DNA of 64,000 nucleotides from JALEFZ01 sp039820545 (lineage in GTDB: Bacteria; Bacteroidota; Bacteroidia; J057), in the NCBI GenBank assembly GCA_039820545.1, contig JBCBPW010000007.1, forward strand, positions 62,001 to 126,000, read 5' to 3'. Below, piece by piece: positions 7,293 to 16,166 of the stretch. The first letter of the stretch is position 1. The number at the start of each line of letters is the position of its first letter. The notes beneath the pieces are model-generated. The model did not search any database, had not been told where the DNA came from, and saw only the letters and a program-made list of their open reading frames with translations. Position numbers and translations under genes: made by a program.

Positions 7293-8291
7293 TTATTGTT
7301 CCAAAGGATTATATACAAAGGTAAGCATCATCAGGAAAGAAAGGCCCAGGAGGATAATGGCGACTTTGACAAAAATCGGATAGCGGTCCTGCACATAGCG
7401 GTAGGTAATGTTCTGAATCTTGCGCGTTTCAAGCTGCGAAATCTCTGCAAAGACCTGCTGTAAGCGGGCAGAACCCCCTGCATGAAAAAATTTCCCTCCC
7501 GTCATGGCTGAGATACGCTTGAGGGTTCCCAAGTCCAGATCAGATGGAATGGCAGGAGTATTTTTTTCGACCACAGGCACAGCCGCATCTCGTCCCATCC
7601 CGATGGTGTAGATGCGAATCCCCTGCTCACGCGCGAGTTTTGCTGCTGTGATAGGGTCCAACTCTCCTCGATTGTTCGCTCCGTCTGTCAGTAGCACCAT
7701 GACTCGCGACTTGTTGTCGCTGTAAGCCATCCGATTGATGCCCATGCCGATGGCCGAACCAATGGCAGTCCCCTGGCGAGGAATCAGATTGAACGAAACA
7801 GACTGAATCATGCGAGAAAGCAGATTGTGATCCAATGTCAGAGGCGCATACGTCAATGCATCAGAAGCAAACAAGATCAAGCCCATGCGATCCTGAGGTC
7901 TTCCTCGAACGAAAGAGGTAGCATGTGATTTGGCTGATTCCAGTCTGTTAGGTAAGAAGTCTGTGCTTTCCATACTCCCACTGATGTCTAGTAGGACCAT
8001 GATGTCGATGGCCTCGACCTTTTCTTCAATGATCTCATCGGCACTCTGTGGTCGGGCAATCGCCAGAATCAGAAGTGCCACAGCAAGCAGTTGGAAAGTT
8101 CGTGGGAGATGGCGCATGAAAGCAAAATTCCAGCCTGTACTTTGTAGTTTGGAAGGATCGTAGCTTAGACGAATGACCAGACGTTGGGGTTGGTAGAACC
8201 TGATGTACCAAAACAGATATAGAGGCAGCAGGAATAATAAAACCAGCGCCTCAGGATTTGCAAACAGATCTATGCCCAACCATGCTTTCAT
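7293..8291 (-). CDS. BatA-like VWA-domain membrane protein
   Basis: The protein is 332 aa from the start I prefer. Two hydrophobic segments near the N-terminus, MIDAS motif DISGSM, the threonine (GTAIGSA) and aspartate (LLTDGANN) of a VWA domain, and a C-terminal transmembrane helix (VKVAIILLGLSFLMMLTFVY) give the BatA/aerotolerance layout. It should sit in the inner membrane with the VWA domain in the periplasm. I start at the ATG at 8291 (MKAWLGIDLFANPEAL) because BatA proteins begin just before the FANP-type segment. The frame stays open to an ATG at 8363, but the extra 24 residues look non-coding. The usual partners (MoxR ATPase, BatB-E) are not adjacent, so the exact ortholog is uncertain. 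Confidence 0.82.
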   Translation of the reverse strand: MKAWLGIDLFANPEALVLLFLLPLYLFWYIRFYQPQRLVIRLSYDPSKLQSTGWNFAFMRHLPRTFQLLAVALLILAIARPQSADEIIEEKVEAIDIMVLLDISGSMESTDFLPNRLESAKSHATSFVRGRPQDRMGLILFASDALTYAPLTLDHNLLSRMIQSVSFNLIPRQGTAIGSAIGMGINRMAYSDNKSRVMVLLTDGANNRGELDPITAAKLAREQGIRIYTIGMGRDAAVPVVEKNTPAIPSDLDLGTLKRISAMTGGKFFHAGGSARLQQVFAEISQLETRKIQNITYRYVQDRYPIFVKVAIILLGLSFLMMLTFVYNPLEQ

Positions 8292-8434
8292 AACCGTAAC
8301 AAATATGGGAGCTAAGGGATCAGTATGCAAGTTAAACAGGTGGTGAAAATAGCCATTCGCCATCAGAGTCTGCCCGTCATGCGGCTCTTCAGCGAATCTT
8401 GTGTATCTTAGCCCTAAATAAAGAAGGATTTTTT

Positions 8435-9907
8435 ATGTGGATCAGATGGATTTTGTGCGGGATCGTGTGTGTATTTATCCAGCCAACCTTAGCCCAGTCA
8501 GACAATATTCTTGACCTTTTTGATCAGTACGATGTCATCCACTATGACCTAGACCTACAGGTCAGCCATCAGATCCCCCGTATCGCAGGTACGGCCACGA
8601 TCCGATTTGAAACTACAGCTCCTTTGAAGACCCTCCTACTCAATATGGGGCCTCAATTAGAAATCGCCGCTCTCACATGGTCGGGCAAGAAGCTACCTTA
8701 TGAATTCTTGGGCGAATTTCTCAAAGTATCCTTCCCTCTCACCTTATCCAGAGGAAAAGTCCACGAGGTAGAGATTGTTTATTTTGGCGATTTAAAAAGT
8801 GAAGGCGAATATCCCGTTTGGGAGCGGAACAATCGCGGGCGAGTCCAAGCCAGTCTGGTAGAGGCGCGTATTCCTTCCTATTATTGGTGGCCCTGTAAGG
8901 TAGAGGGAGATGACTCGGCAGATAGCATGTCCATACGTATCTTATTCCCTGAGGAAGAACCCATTTTCGCTACTGGTCGAGAGGTTCGTGTAAAAGAAGA
9001 ACCGGGTCGTTTTCTTCAGCATCAGTTCCAAATCAACCATTCGATTCGTCCCCAAGAAGTAAAAGTCTTGATTGGGAGCTTTGAGACTATAGAAGAAGTA
9101 TTTGAGGGACTCGAACAAAATATGTCCCTCACCTATTTCATTCAGCCAGGCCAAAACGCTAATGCCAAAGCCCATCTCAAGCAAGTACGGCGCATCCTCA
9201 AAGGACTCGAACAATACTGGGGGACCTATCCTGCCTACTCCGAAGGCTACCAATGGTTCCAGCCTATGGGCCATCAATCCAGCTTCCTACGCAACAACAA
9301 GTGGGGCTTTGATCCGCTGCTCGTCCGTGACATCGCGCGTAAGTGGGTCCGCACACAAGATAGTCCCCAAGACAGCAACAACCGTTGGTTTTTCCAAGCC
9401 TTTGTCCAATATGCACCCGTGCTCTTGATCGAGTACAACTACGACAAGAAGGCCGCTAGAGAATATATGGATGCACAAGACCAAGAATTTACCCAAACCG
9501 GTGCCCTCTTTCATAGCCTTCGCTATCATGTAGGAAATGATCCTGTATTTTTCGCTGCCATGAAAAGTTTCCTCGAACAACCCGTCGATGTAGATTTCCT
9601 GGACCATGTCGAGCGAACCTTAGGCAAAGAAACATCCGACTTTATGTCGACCTACATCGAAGCAAGGGAAGTCCCTATTATTGAGTACTACACCGAGCAG
9701 CAGCGTAAAAAATTGACTTTTTCCTACCGCCTGATTGGCCCCAAAAATCTGGTACTCCCTTTTCAGGTCATCATTGGGGATGAATTTTATACCCTTGAAG
9801 CAGGAAGAGAATGGCAATCCAGTGTATACAAAGGGGCAGGCGTACAAAAGTTTTCTGTTCAGAAACCTGATATCTGGTGTGAGATCCAGGAAGTCAATCG
9901 AGAATAA
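8435..9907 (+). CDS. Secreted M1-aminopeptidase-like protein lacking the zinc site
   Basis: The 490-aa product has a signal peptide (MWIRWILCGIVCVFIQPTLAQ). Residues about 25-200 follow the beta-rich N-terminal domain of M1 peptidases (DVIHYDLDLQVSHQIPRIAG, then RIPSYYWWPCK). The helical domain is present, but where HExxH should lie the sequence reads DIARKW (299-304). Where the NEG-type zinc-ligand glutamate should be it reads RWFFQAFVQY, with Q321. The GAMEN exopeptidase segment is replaced by QPMGHQSS. It is therefore predicted to bind no zinc and to be a pseudoenzyme. I prefer the ATG at 8435 over one at 8399 because it begins the signal peptide and lies just after a candidate -7 (TATCTTAG, 8404-8411). 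Confidence 0.75.
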   Translation: MWIRWILCGIVCVFIQPTLAQSDNILDLFDQYDVIHYDLDLQVSHQIPRIAGTATIRFETTAPLKTLLLNMGPQLEIAALTWSGKKLPYEFLGEFLKVSFPLTLSRGKVHEVEIVYFGDLKSEGEYPVWERNNRGRVQASLVEARIPSYYWWPCKVEGDDSADSMSIRILFPEEEPIFATGREVRVKEEPGRFLQHQFQINHSIRPQEVKVLIGSFETIEEVFEGLEQNMSLTYFIQPGQNANAKAHLKQVRRILKGLEQYWGTYPAYSEGYQWFQPMGHQSSFLRNNKWGFDPLLVRDIARKWVRTQDSPQDSNNRWFFQAFVQYAPVLLIEYNYDKKAAREYMDAQDQEFTQTGALFHSLRYHVGNDPVFFAAMKSFLEQPVDVDFLDHVERTLGKETSDFMSTYIEAREVPIIEYYTEQQRKKLTFSYRLIGPKNLVLPFQVIIGDEFYTLEAGREWQSSVYKGAGVQKFSVQKPDIWCEIQEVNRE

Positions 9908-9998
9908 AACCCTATATAGGGAACCTCTTTTTCCTATCTTCTCCTCCTATACATTTTCTATCTTGTGCATTCAAGTCAAATGAATAGCTCCTTTTCTT

Positions 9999-11315
9999 AT
10001 GCGTCCACTTTTCATTTCTCTCAGTCTCTTCCTGAGTTTATGCTTTTTGACAGGCTGTCCAGCCTTACTTGATATGCAAGAGGGTGCCTCCACTCCCCCT
10101 AACTACCCTACACTCATCACCGATGATGTCTCCTATCAGCGAAATATCCGAACAGTTACCCTATATCTAGGAGATGTCCCTGAGTCTTATCCCGTCATGC
10201 GGCTCTCTCGGCGAGAAGTACTCACGCTAGAGTTTGACGAGTGGTTAGCCGAAGATCAGCCCGAATCCAATCTCTATGTAGATATTGTACATTGCAATGC
10301 AGATTGGACGCCATCAGGGCTCGTCGCACCCGAATTCTATGAAGGATTCCTAAACGATCGCATCGACCAATACGCGCGTTCCCGATTCACCAAGATTCCT
10401 TATATACATTATACCTACTCCTTTCCACAAGAGGATGAGTTCTTCAAGAGAAGTGGAAACTATCTCGTCAAAGTGTTCCGCAATAGCGATCCCAATAATT
10501 TGGTCCTTACGAGGAGGTTTATTGTAGTCGATGAGAAGGTCAACCTCGCCCTCAAGTACCAACTGAGCGATCGCTTCCAGCGGGAGGAACTGCGCAACAT
10601 TGCGTTTGATCTTGTCCCAGGCAACCTGGACATACTCGATCCCAGCCGAGACATCAACGTCCAGATCCTCCAAAACTTCCGCTGGGACAATCGCCTCCAA
10701 AATCTCAGCCCCACATTCCAAAATGAGCGCAACTACGAATATCAGATCGAACTACAAGATGCGTTTTCGAGCGGGAATGAATTTCGCAGACTCGAATTGA
10801 TGAGCACACAACTGTACGGAGGAAATGTACAAGACATCGAATTTCGTCCTAACTCCACGGATGTATACCTATTCCCAGATAAGCTCAAATCGACGAATAA
10901 ATATGGCGCGCTAAGGGATAGAAATGGGAGTTTCTCCATCCGAAACGACGAATACCCAGAACCCTGGCTCACCTCCGACTATCTCAACACATTCTTCTTT
11001 CTCAAAGCCAATGAGCCCTATCAAGGACAGGTTTACGTATTTGGAGAATTGACCAATTGGCAGATTCTACCAGAATTTCGGCTGGATTACAATGCCACCA
11101 ATCGGAGATATGAGGGAAGTGCCTTGATCAAACAAGGGCTTTACGATTATCAATACGTAATGGTCAAAAATACAGACGCAGTCCCTGATCCTAGTCCCTT
11201 AGAGAGCGCGCACTATCGAGGGGAAAATTTTTACTCCGTCTTGGTTTATTATCGAGGTCCTATGGACCGCGCCGATCAGTTGCTGGGCTTCCTCCCTATC
11301 AATTACTTTGAATGA
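9999..11315 (+). CDS. DUF5103 family lipoprotein
   Basis: The 438-aa product starts with a lipoprotein signal whose lipobox is LTGC (Cys20). The mature sequence matches the DUF5103 family of Bacteroidota: an N-terminal beta-sandwich with SYQRNIRTVTLYL and YVDIVHCNADWTPS, then a central domain with FPQEDEFFKRSGNYLVKVF. A C-terminal E-set/CBM48-like domain follows (GQVYVFGELTNWQILPEFRLDY). The function is unknown; a surface role is inferred from the lipid anchor. Its stop codon overlaps the start of the ADP-ribosylglycohydrolase gene by four bases (ATGA), so the two are translationally coupled. Confidence 0.85.
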   Translation: MRPLFISLSLFLSLCFLTGCPALLDMQEGASTPPNYPTLITDDVSYQRNIRTVTLYLGDVPESYPVMRLSRREVLTLEFDEWLAEDQPESNLYVDIVHCNADWTPSGLVAPEFYEGFLNDRIDQYARSRFTKIPYIHYTYSFPQEDEFFKRSGNYLVKVFRNSDPNNLVLTRRFIVVDEKVNLALKYQLSDRFQREELRNIAFDLVPGNLDILDPSRDINVQILQNFRWDNRLQNLSPTFQNERNYEYQIELQDAFSSGNEFRRLELMSTQLYGGNVQDIEFRPNSTDVYLFPDKLKSTNKYGALRDRNGSFSIRNDEYPEPWLTSDYLNTFFFLKANEPYQGQVYVFGELTNWQILPEFRLDYNATNRRYEGSALIKQGLYDYQYVMVKNTDAVPDPSPLESAHYRGENFYSVLVYYRGPMDRADQLLGFLPINYFE

Positions 11316-12376
11316 TGCTTGATCTTCACACACGTGTCATGGGCATGCTGTACGGGACGGCTATCGGCGATGCTGCGGGTGGGCCTGTCGAGTTCATAGA
11401 GCCTGCGCTAGGTAAGTCCATCTGGAAACCAGATACCCAACTTTCTGCCCAGCATGTTCAGGCGCTTCGATCGAGATTGCAGCTAAGAGACGCTACACGG
11501 GAGGCTGAGCCATTTGGATACTGGCTAGCAAACGCACCTGCAGGAACCATCACAGATGATACGCGATTCAAGCTTATCCTCATCCAGGCCTTACGCAAAG
11601 AGGGCAAGATCGATCATGCTTCCATCGCACGTGCTATCTTGCACTTCACCTATCCTCCTGCTGCCAATCTTGCAGCAACTTGGCTCTCTGAGTTCAGAGA
11701 AGCAGCGCGTTGGGCACTTGGAGAAGGAGGCCTGCCACCTGATAGGATGTGGGGAGGGATCGAGAGCTTGGCAGGGCAGATGATTTTTTTACCCATCGCT
11801 GCCTTACATCCTGGACAGCCCACCGATGCCTACCTTCACGCATGGTCAGCCAACATCTTCGATACGGGGGTCGCTAAGGATCTTAACTCTGCAGCCGTTG
11901 CTGGACTATCTGTAGCACTCGTGGGTGGGGACTGGTCTGAGATCCGTCAACAGATGCTCACCGTAGATCCCTATGCATTTGGTCAAGCTGTATATGGAGA
12001 AAGGCCCCTTCAAAAGTGGCTACATCTAGCAGAAGAAATCGCCTCAGAAGCAAAGAAGAGACCTGCAATCTTATTTGAAGTGATGCAAACGCGCCTGCAA
12101 GCGCAAGTATGGTGGGAGGCTTGGGTTCCCCTTGTGGTGATGTTCGCGTGCATAGATATGGTCGATGGGCATCCGCTAGCAGCCTTGCAACTAGCCCTCG
12201 AATTTGGTCATGACACAGATTCCAATCTCCAGTTGATGGGAGCTTTCATAGGTGCCATGTATGGGCCTGAGATTTTCCCTTTAGACATGAGGCAAAAAGT
12301 TCGGCAACAGCTTCAAATTCAATATGGGGAAGAGCTAGAAAATTGGGTTTCTGTCTTATTGAACCTATCCAACTAG
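11312..12376 (+). CDS. ADP-ribosylglycohydrolase family protein
   Basis: The 354-aa all-helical protein carries the metal-binding motifs of ADP-ribosyl(dinitrogen reductase) glycohydrolases: GDAAGGPVE near residue 18, TDDTRF around 79, and GHDTDSN near 302. These are the two acidic clusters that hold the two Mg/Mn ions. The family removes ADP-ribose from modified proteins, nucleic acids or small molecules; the substrate here is unknown. Two ATG codons lie in tandem (11312 and 11315). The first overlaps the stop of the upstream DUF5103 gene, indicating one transcript. No ADP-ribosyltransferase gene is visible nearby. Confidence 0.85.
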   Translation: MMLDLHTRVMGMLYGTAIGDAAGGPVEFIEPALGKSIWKPDTQLSAQHVQALRSRLQLRDATREAEPFGYWLANAPAGTITDDTRFKLILIQALRKEGKIDHASIARAILHFTYPPAANLAATWLSEFREAARWALGEGGLPPDRMWGGIESLAGQMIFLPIAALHPGQPTDAYLHAWSANIFDTGVAKDLNSAAVAGLSVALVGGDWSEIRQQMLTVDPYAFGQAVYGERPLQKWLHLAEEIASEAKKRPAILFEVMQTRLQAQVWWEAWVPLVVMFACIDMVDGHPLAALQLALEFGHDTDSNLQLMGAFIGAMYGPEIFPLDMRQKVRQQLQIQYGEELENWVSVLLNLSN

Positions 12377-12696
12377 GTACCCTTTGATGATAACGGGATG
12401 CTACAAATGAATCATCTACCGTGAAGAATAACAGTTCCTCCCATCTTTATTCCTTGCTCCAACCTATCTTAAGCAAGAGGTTAGATGTTGAGACGTGATC
12501 CCGAAAGGGATTTCACTACGTTCAAGACAAGAGACTTAACGTATTGCTGTTGAAGACTTTTCATCTTACGTATCCCTCGTTTTCCTCTGCCCACCTACTT
12601 ACCTGCTTTATATCAAGATCCCAGATACAAAAAATGCCCCCTATTGGGAGCACCTTCGTTCAATGGCAAAATGATCGAATAGTTCTAAAAGGTATC
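12377..12696. other. Intergenic region with one dispersed repeat
   Basis: About 320 bases contain no convincing gene. They carry a dispersed hairpin repeat (12495-12528). A typical terminator is not evident after the ADP-ribosylglycohydrolase gene. Confidence 0.5.
12495..12528. repeat. Dispersed hairpin repeat (GTGATCCC family), copy 1
   Basis: A 34-base segment starts GTGATCCC-GAAA-GGGAT and ends TTCACTACGTTCAAGAC. It recurs almost identically at 17163-17197 with one inserted A in the loop. It forms a five-base-pair stem (ATCCC/GGGAT) closed by a GAAA tetraloop and flanked by GTG/CAC. Both copies are intergenic and in the same orientation. Confidence 0.75.
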
Positions 12697-12855
12697 TTAT
12701 GGATTGAGCATCGATAGAGCTTGTTCGACGCTGTCTACTTGCAATGCAACATCATGCGTGGGTATGATTTGGCCTTCGCCTACTAGGGCAAGGACAGTCG
12801 CCCCCAGCATCAAAAGAGATGCGACCACGATCAATACTTTTCTTGCCTTTTTCAT
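12697..12855 (-). CDS. Small exported or membrane peptide of 52 aa
   Basis: On the minus strand an ATG at 12855 opens a 52-codon frame. The product starts MKKARKVLIVVASLLMLGAT, a positively charged start followed by a hydrophobic segment, i.e. a signal peptide or single membrane anchor. A short polar tail ends QVDSVEQALSMLNP. A strong Shine-Dalgarno sequence (GAGGAG) lies three bases before the ATG, unusual for this genome and good support for translation. No family is recognised. The gene lies alone in a long intergenic region. Confidence 0.65.
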   Translation of the reverse strand: MKKARKVLIVVASLLMLGATVLALVGEGQIIPTHDVALQVDSVEQALSMLNP

Positions 12856-13473
12856 ACTCCTCGCTGATTAAATAGTGAATCTTGAAATCTGTCCTGCTTT
12901 TAGGAATAAAACGGGTATGTACTTCTTTACCCTACACTCCATTCCTTCTTTCTTATCCTAAATGTAAAACGGATTCCTGTTCTTTTTTACATGAAATGGA
13001 TAAGCGTGGCGTTTGAGTGAGTAGACGTGGAATATGAGATAGTGAACACGAAAAACATAGTGTGAACGGGAGGGTTAAGAGAAATAAAAATTCGAAAACA
13101 GACTTCTATCAATTAGAAAGTGTTTACATCCCAAAAATTTATGTGTATATTTTCTTTCGAAATTAGTTTTTTCTAACTAGAAATTGGAAAAACCTTTGTT
13201 TGGGAAATGATTGTTTTGTACATATGCGAACATTTTCTTGAAGATTTGGTACAAATCTTTTCTATCAAGCATATGAACTTCGCGGAAAGTCTATAAAATC
13301 GGATAGAAAAACTAATATCCAATTTTTTAGGTAGTCATAATTTTTTGTAAAAATGATTTTATAATTCCTTACCTTTACCACGAAGTAATTATATGTTCGG
13401 TTTTAGTATTGAGATTAATCGTAATTCGCATGCTACAACTGATTTTATTAAGCGCAATTTTTAATTTTTTTAT
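12856..13473. other. AT-rich upstream region of the RRM gene
   Basis: About 600 bases of strongly AT-rich DNA separate the small peptide gene from the RRM gene. I see no coding frame. The right end holds the RRM promoter (13344-13377) and a leader of roughly 90 bases. Confidence 0.55.
13344..13377 (+). promoter_or_regulatory. Bacteroidota-type promoter of the RRM gene
   Basis: TTTG at 13344-13347 is followed after 22 bases by TACCTTTA at 13370-13377, close to the consensus TTTG-N19-23-TAnnTTTG. Transcription would begin near 13384, giving an AT-rich 5' leader of about 90 bases before the ATG at 13474. Confidence 0.55.
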
Positions 13474-13842
13474 ATGAATATTTTTGTAGCAAAGTTGAAT
13501 TACAACACAGATGAAGATACCGTTCGCAACGCGTTCGAAGAGTTCGGTGAAGTCGATTCTGTGAAAATTATCATGGACAGAGAGACAGGTCGTTCTAAAG
13601 GGTACGGTTTCGTTGAAATGCCCAATGATGATGAAGGCTATGAGGCCATCAGTAACCTAAATCAGGCGACACTCGATGGGCGTGAAATTGTTGTCAAGAA
13701 AGCAGAACCTAGAGAGAATCGTGGCGGCGGTGGCCGTGGTGGATATGATCGCGGTGGCGATCGCGGTGGTTACAACCGTGGTGGTGGCGGCGATCGCGGA
13801 GGCTACGGTGGTGGCGGCGGTGGATACCGCAACCGTTACTAA
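13474..13842 (+). CDS. Glycine-rich RRM RNA-binding protein
   Basis: The product is 122 aa. Residues 1-80 are one RNA-recognition motif with RNP2 IFVAKL (3-8) and RNP1 KGYGFVEM (43-50), including the aromatic residues that stack on RNA. Residues 83-122 are a glycine/arginine tail made of RGG and GGY repeats. This is the common architecture of Bacteroidota and cyanobacterial single-RRM proteins, often cold-induced; binding of single-stranded RNA is expected from the family. It is a single gene with its own promoter and a strong terminator. The long AT-rich leader could mediate cold regulation, which is an inference. Confidence 0.93.
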   Translation: MNIFVAKLNYNTDEDTVRNAFEEFGEVDSVKIIMDRETGRSKGYGFVEMPNDDEGYEAISNLNQATLDGREIVVKKAEPRENRGGGGRGGYDRGGDRGGYNRGGGGDRGGYGGGGGGYRNRY

Positions 13843-13874
13843 TTCTCCCTGAGAAAATAAGATTTGAATGTGAT

Positions 13875-13901
13875 GAGGGCCTTGTCTTGCGACAGGCCCT
13901 C
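13875..13901 (+). terminator. Rho-independent terminator of the RRM gene
   Basis: GAGGGCC-TT-GTC / GAC-A-GGCCCTC forms a strong stem with loop TTGC, followed by TTGTTGTTTG. Confidence 0.85.
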
Positions 13902-13961
13902 TTGTTGTTTGTATCTCACATGTTAAGGAATAACCCTCTGTTCATTTTCTCCTGTGACAAC

Positions 13962-15071
13962 CTATTTCTTGTCTTCTTTGCTTTCATCAACCTGAGGAGG
14001 TGTCCAATCTTTTTTCAGGGTGTGGATACTGCCACCCGTAGAGGCAGCCAGTCTCACATAGTCTGGGTGAAGCTCTCCTCTGATGTCACACAAAATGATC
14101 CTGACTGGTTTGTCGATTTTGTCTAGCAACTCAATGTCTCGAATCGCACTTTTGTTATCTGCAATCAGGATGATTTCCCGATAATCTTCTAGGTATTGAA
14201 TCCCCGTCAGTATAGCTTCTAGGTCATTCTCCTCAGCATCTCCTCCATCTCCTTTTTGCATGACATACAACATCGTAGAAACAATTTCCTCGATCTCATC
14301 CGTTCGTGCGCGGTACACCCCCCCTGTACGACCGATTCGCTTCTGCCATTCCTTTTTCTTGTTTCCATCATTGAAGAAGACAAAGTGCTTAGCATCAGAA
14401 TGATTAGCTACCATATTCAACTTATGCCACAAGACAAGCTGTGCCCCAAACTTGTACATACTCCCCGTCCAGTCCATAACCACCAACATATTGTCCCACT
14501 CTGGGTGGCGGTCCATGACGTGAAATACGGTCGAGTCTTTTATAGTGGCGTAGCCTGCAATCAGGGATTTCAACTCCTGAGGCGTACGCACATCTTTGAC
14601 CACACGTACACGACGCGGTCTATACTTGATGACGAAACCATGAAAATGAGATTTGGCTTCCTCCTCTGAGGAGGGCTCTGTCTGGAGGATCATATTCCAC
14701 TTGATTCTAGGCGAGTTGAGCGCGGAGTCCAAAGCAAATAATTCCTCCATGCGCCCATTGAGCAGCTCATAATAATCAGTACGCCACTTAGTAATATCTT
14801 GTGGGTACAGCGTAAAAACCAAATCGATCTCGTAGGCGACAGCCTTAGCAGCAATCCTTAACCATGCATCCGCATTTTCGATCTCATCTTGCGCATACGC
14901 CATCTCCAACTTGACATGAGGTGTATAAGCACCTAACTGGTAGATAGGTACTTCCACCTTACGGAAGTCGAGGTTTCGATAGAGAAAACGATCGTCGTCA
15001 TCGTCGGCAATCAGGGAGCTGTTTGCTAGCATCCCCAGCAGCAAGGGAATAAGGCATAGATACCGTTTCAT
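13962..15071 (-). CDS. Secreted VWA-like domain protein
   Basis: The 369-aa product has an N-terminal signal peptide (MKRYLCLIPLLLGMLANSSL). Residues about 50-140 form a helical domain with YAQDEIENADAWLRIAAKAV. From about 195 to 350 there is a VWA-like Rossmann fold. Its strand NMLVVMDWTGSM carries a MIDAS-type D-x-T-G-S variant, followed by KHFVFFNDGN and REIILIADNKSAIRD. A C-terminal charged tail ends the protein. It is probably periplasmic. No neighbour suggests a partner, and the function is unknown. The VWA call rests on fold-level pattern, so an alternative alpha/beta fold is possible. Confidence 0.65.
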   Translation of the reverse strand: MKRYLCLIPLLLGMLANSSLIADDDDDRFLYRNLDFRKVEVPIYQLGAYTPHVKLEMAYAQDEIENADAWLRIAAKAVAYEIDLVFTLYPQDITKWRTDYYELLNGRMEELFALDSALNSPRIKWNMILQTEPSSEEEAKSHFHGFVIKYRPRRVRVVKDVRTPQELKSLIAGYATIKDSTVFHVMDRHPEWDNMLVVMDWTGSMYKFGAQLVLWHKLNMVANHSDAKHFVFFNDGNKKKEWQKRIGRTGGVYRARTDEIEEIVSTMLYVMQKGDGGDAEENDLEAILTGIQYLEDYREIILIADNKSAIRDIELLDKIDKPVRIILCDIRGELHPDYVRLAASTGGSIHTLKKDWTPPQVDESKEDKK

Positions 15072-15149
15072 GGGGCTTTGGGTTTAGGCATAATTAGGAA
15101 GAAGATAAAAATTATGGTGCTGAATGTCAATACATTAATAAGTTCCTTC

Positions 15150-15413
15150 TCACCAGAGTCTAGACGTATCGCATATCACTTCTTTTATATCCTCTAAGAG
15201 AATACGATGCTGGTGCTTACGCCGATTGTACCAGACACTATTGGGATCTTGAATAATAAGCGCCTCTGTATCAAAATCTATCAGTTTACCTGTGTAAGTA
15301 AGATCTTCCCATGTGATGACATGCAAAGTAACTCCCTTCCACTTAGGTAGACGCTCAGATAGTTCCTGAGGTTGGTAACGCATTGTTCTTTTTCCCATTA
15401 ACCCAAATTTCAA
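15150..15413 (-). CDS. Small beta-rich protein, possibly Sm-like
   Basis: The product is up to 87 aa. Residues about 25-80 show a run of beta strands, with VTLHVITWEDLTYTGKLIDF followed by ALIIQDP and HRILLEDIKEVI, which resembles a five-stranded SH3/Sm-like barrel. I do not recognise a named family. Start codons are possible at 15413, 15398 and 15383 (MRYQPQEL); the last gives a more compact protein. It lies 60 bases downstream of the SDR gene on the same strand and may be cotranscribed. Confidence 0.5.
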   Translation of the reverse strand: MKFGLMGKRTMRYQPQELSERLPKWKGVTLHVITWEDLTYTGKLIDFDTEALIIQDPNSVWYNRRKHQHRILLEDIKEVICDTSRLW

Positions 15414-15473
15414 AAATATAAATTAAACATGTAAGAAAATATCGGAATCTGGCTTATTTTTATTCCCGACTTG

Positions 15474-16166
15474 TCATAAGTCCCCCAGCATCGGACGAAT
15501 AATGATCTCTTCTACGACTGTACGGTAACTTGTGTTGTACATCGCCCAAATCATCGAAGCCACATCCTCAGGTGGCATCAAGCGTTCCTTTGGTACATCT
15601 ACCCCTTCCCACGAAGCTGTAAATGTGGCACCCGGCATGACACTCATGACACGAATCCCGTGGGGCTTGAGTTCCTCTCGAAGGTTCTTGGAAAAGCCAA
15701 GCATCGCAAATTTGGAGATGGAATAGGAACCGCCATTGGCATATGCCTTCAAACTGGCAATACTCGCGATGTTAAAGATGGTTCCCTTTGCCTCCTTTTT
15801 CATCAGCGGAATGACCCCCTTAGTCAAGTAGTAGGTACTGTCCATATTGGTTCTGAGCATGCTTTCATACACCTCATCTGCTTCTGCATGTACTTCCCCA
15901 GGCTGAAAAAACCCTGCATTATTTACTAAGACCTCTAGTGAGCCTATTTCTTCATTGAGCCAAGTGGCCATCTTTTGTACTTCAGATTTGTTGGAGACAT
16001 CACAGGTATAGGTGATCAAATCTGGCATCTCGGCCTTGGCGGCTTGCAGTCCAGCCTCTCCGCGCGCACAAATCACTACCCGAAACTGCTGCTGATAAAA
16101 AACACGGGCAATCGCCAAACCAATCCCCTTTGAAGCACCTGAAATAAAGATAGTAGGTTGAGACAT
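15474..16166 (-). CDS. Short-chain dehydrogenase/reductase (SDR) family oxidoreductase
   Basis: The 230-aa protein is a classical SDR. It has the nucleotide-binding GASKGIG (10-16), NNAG (about 86-89), the active-site serine in NIASIASLKAY, and YSISK with catalytic Tyr and Lys around 153-157. R33 in VVICAR may favour NADP(H). Classical SDRs of this length reduce or oxidise carbonyl or hydroxyl groups on small molecules; the substrate cannot be read from sequence. The start ATG begins directly before the first beta strand. The small beta-rich protein gene follows on the same strand. Confidence 0.92.
   Translation of the reverse strand: MSQPTIFISGASKGIGLAIARVFYQQQFRVVICARGEAGLQAAKAEMPDLITYTCDVSNKSEVQKMATWLNEEIGSLEVLVNNAGFFQPGEVHAEADEVYESMLRTNMDSTYYLTKGVIPLMKKEAKGTIFNIASIASLKAYANGGSYSISKFAMLGFSKNLREELKPHGIRVMSVMPGATFTASWEGVDVPKERLMPPEDVASMIWAMYNTSYRTVVEEIIIRPMLGDL

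Noticed and set aside
7170..7463. 97-codon plus-strand frame overlapping the BatA-like gene
   Set aside because: It mostly reads the antisense strand of a well-supported VWA protein and has no family.
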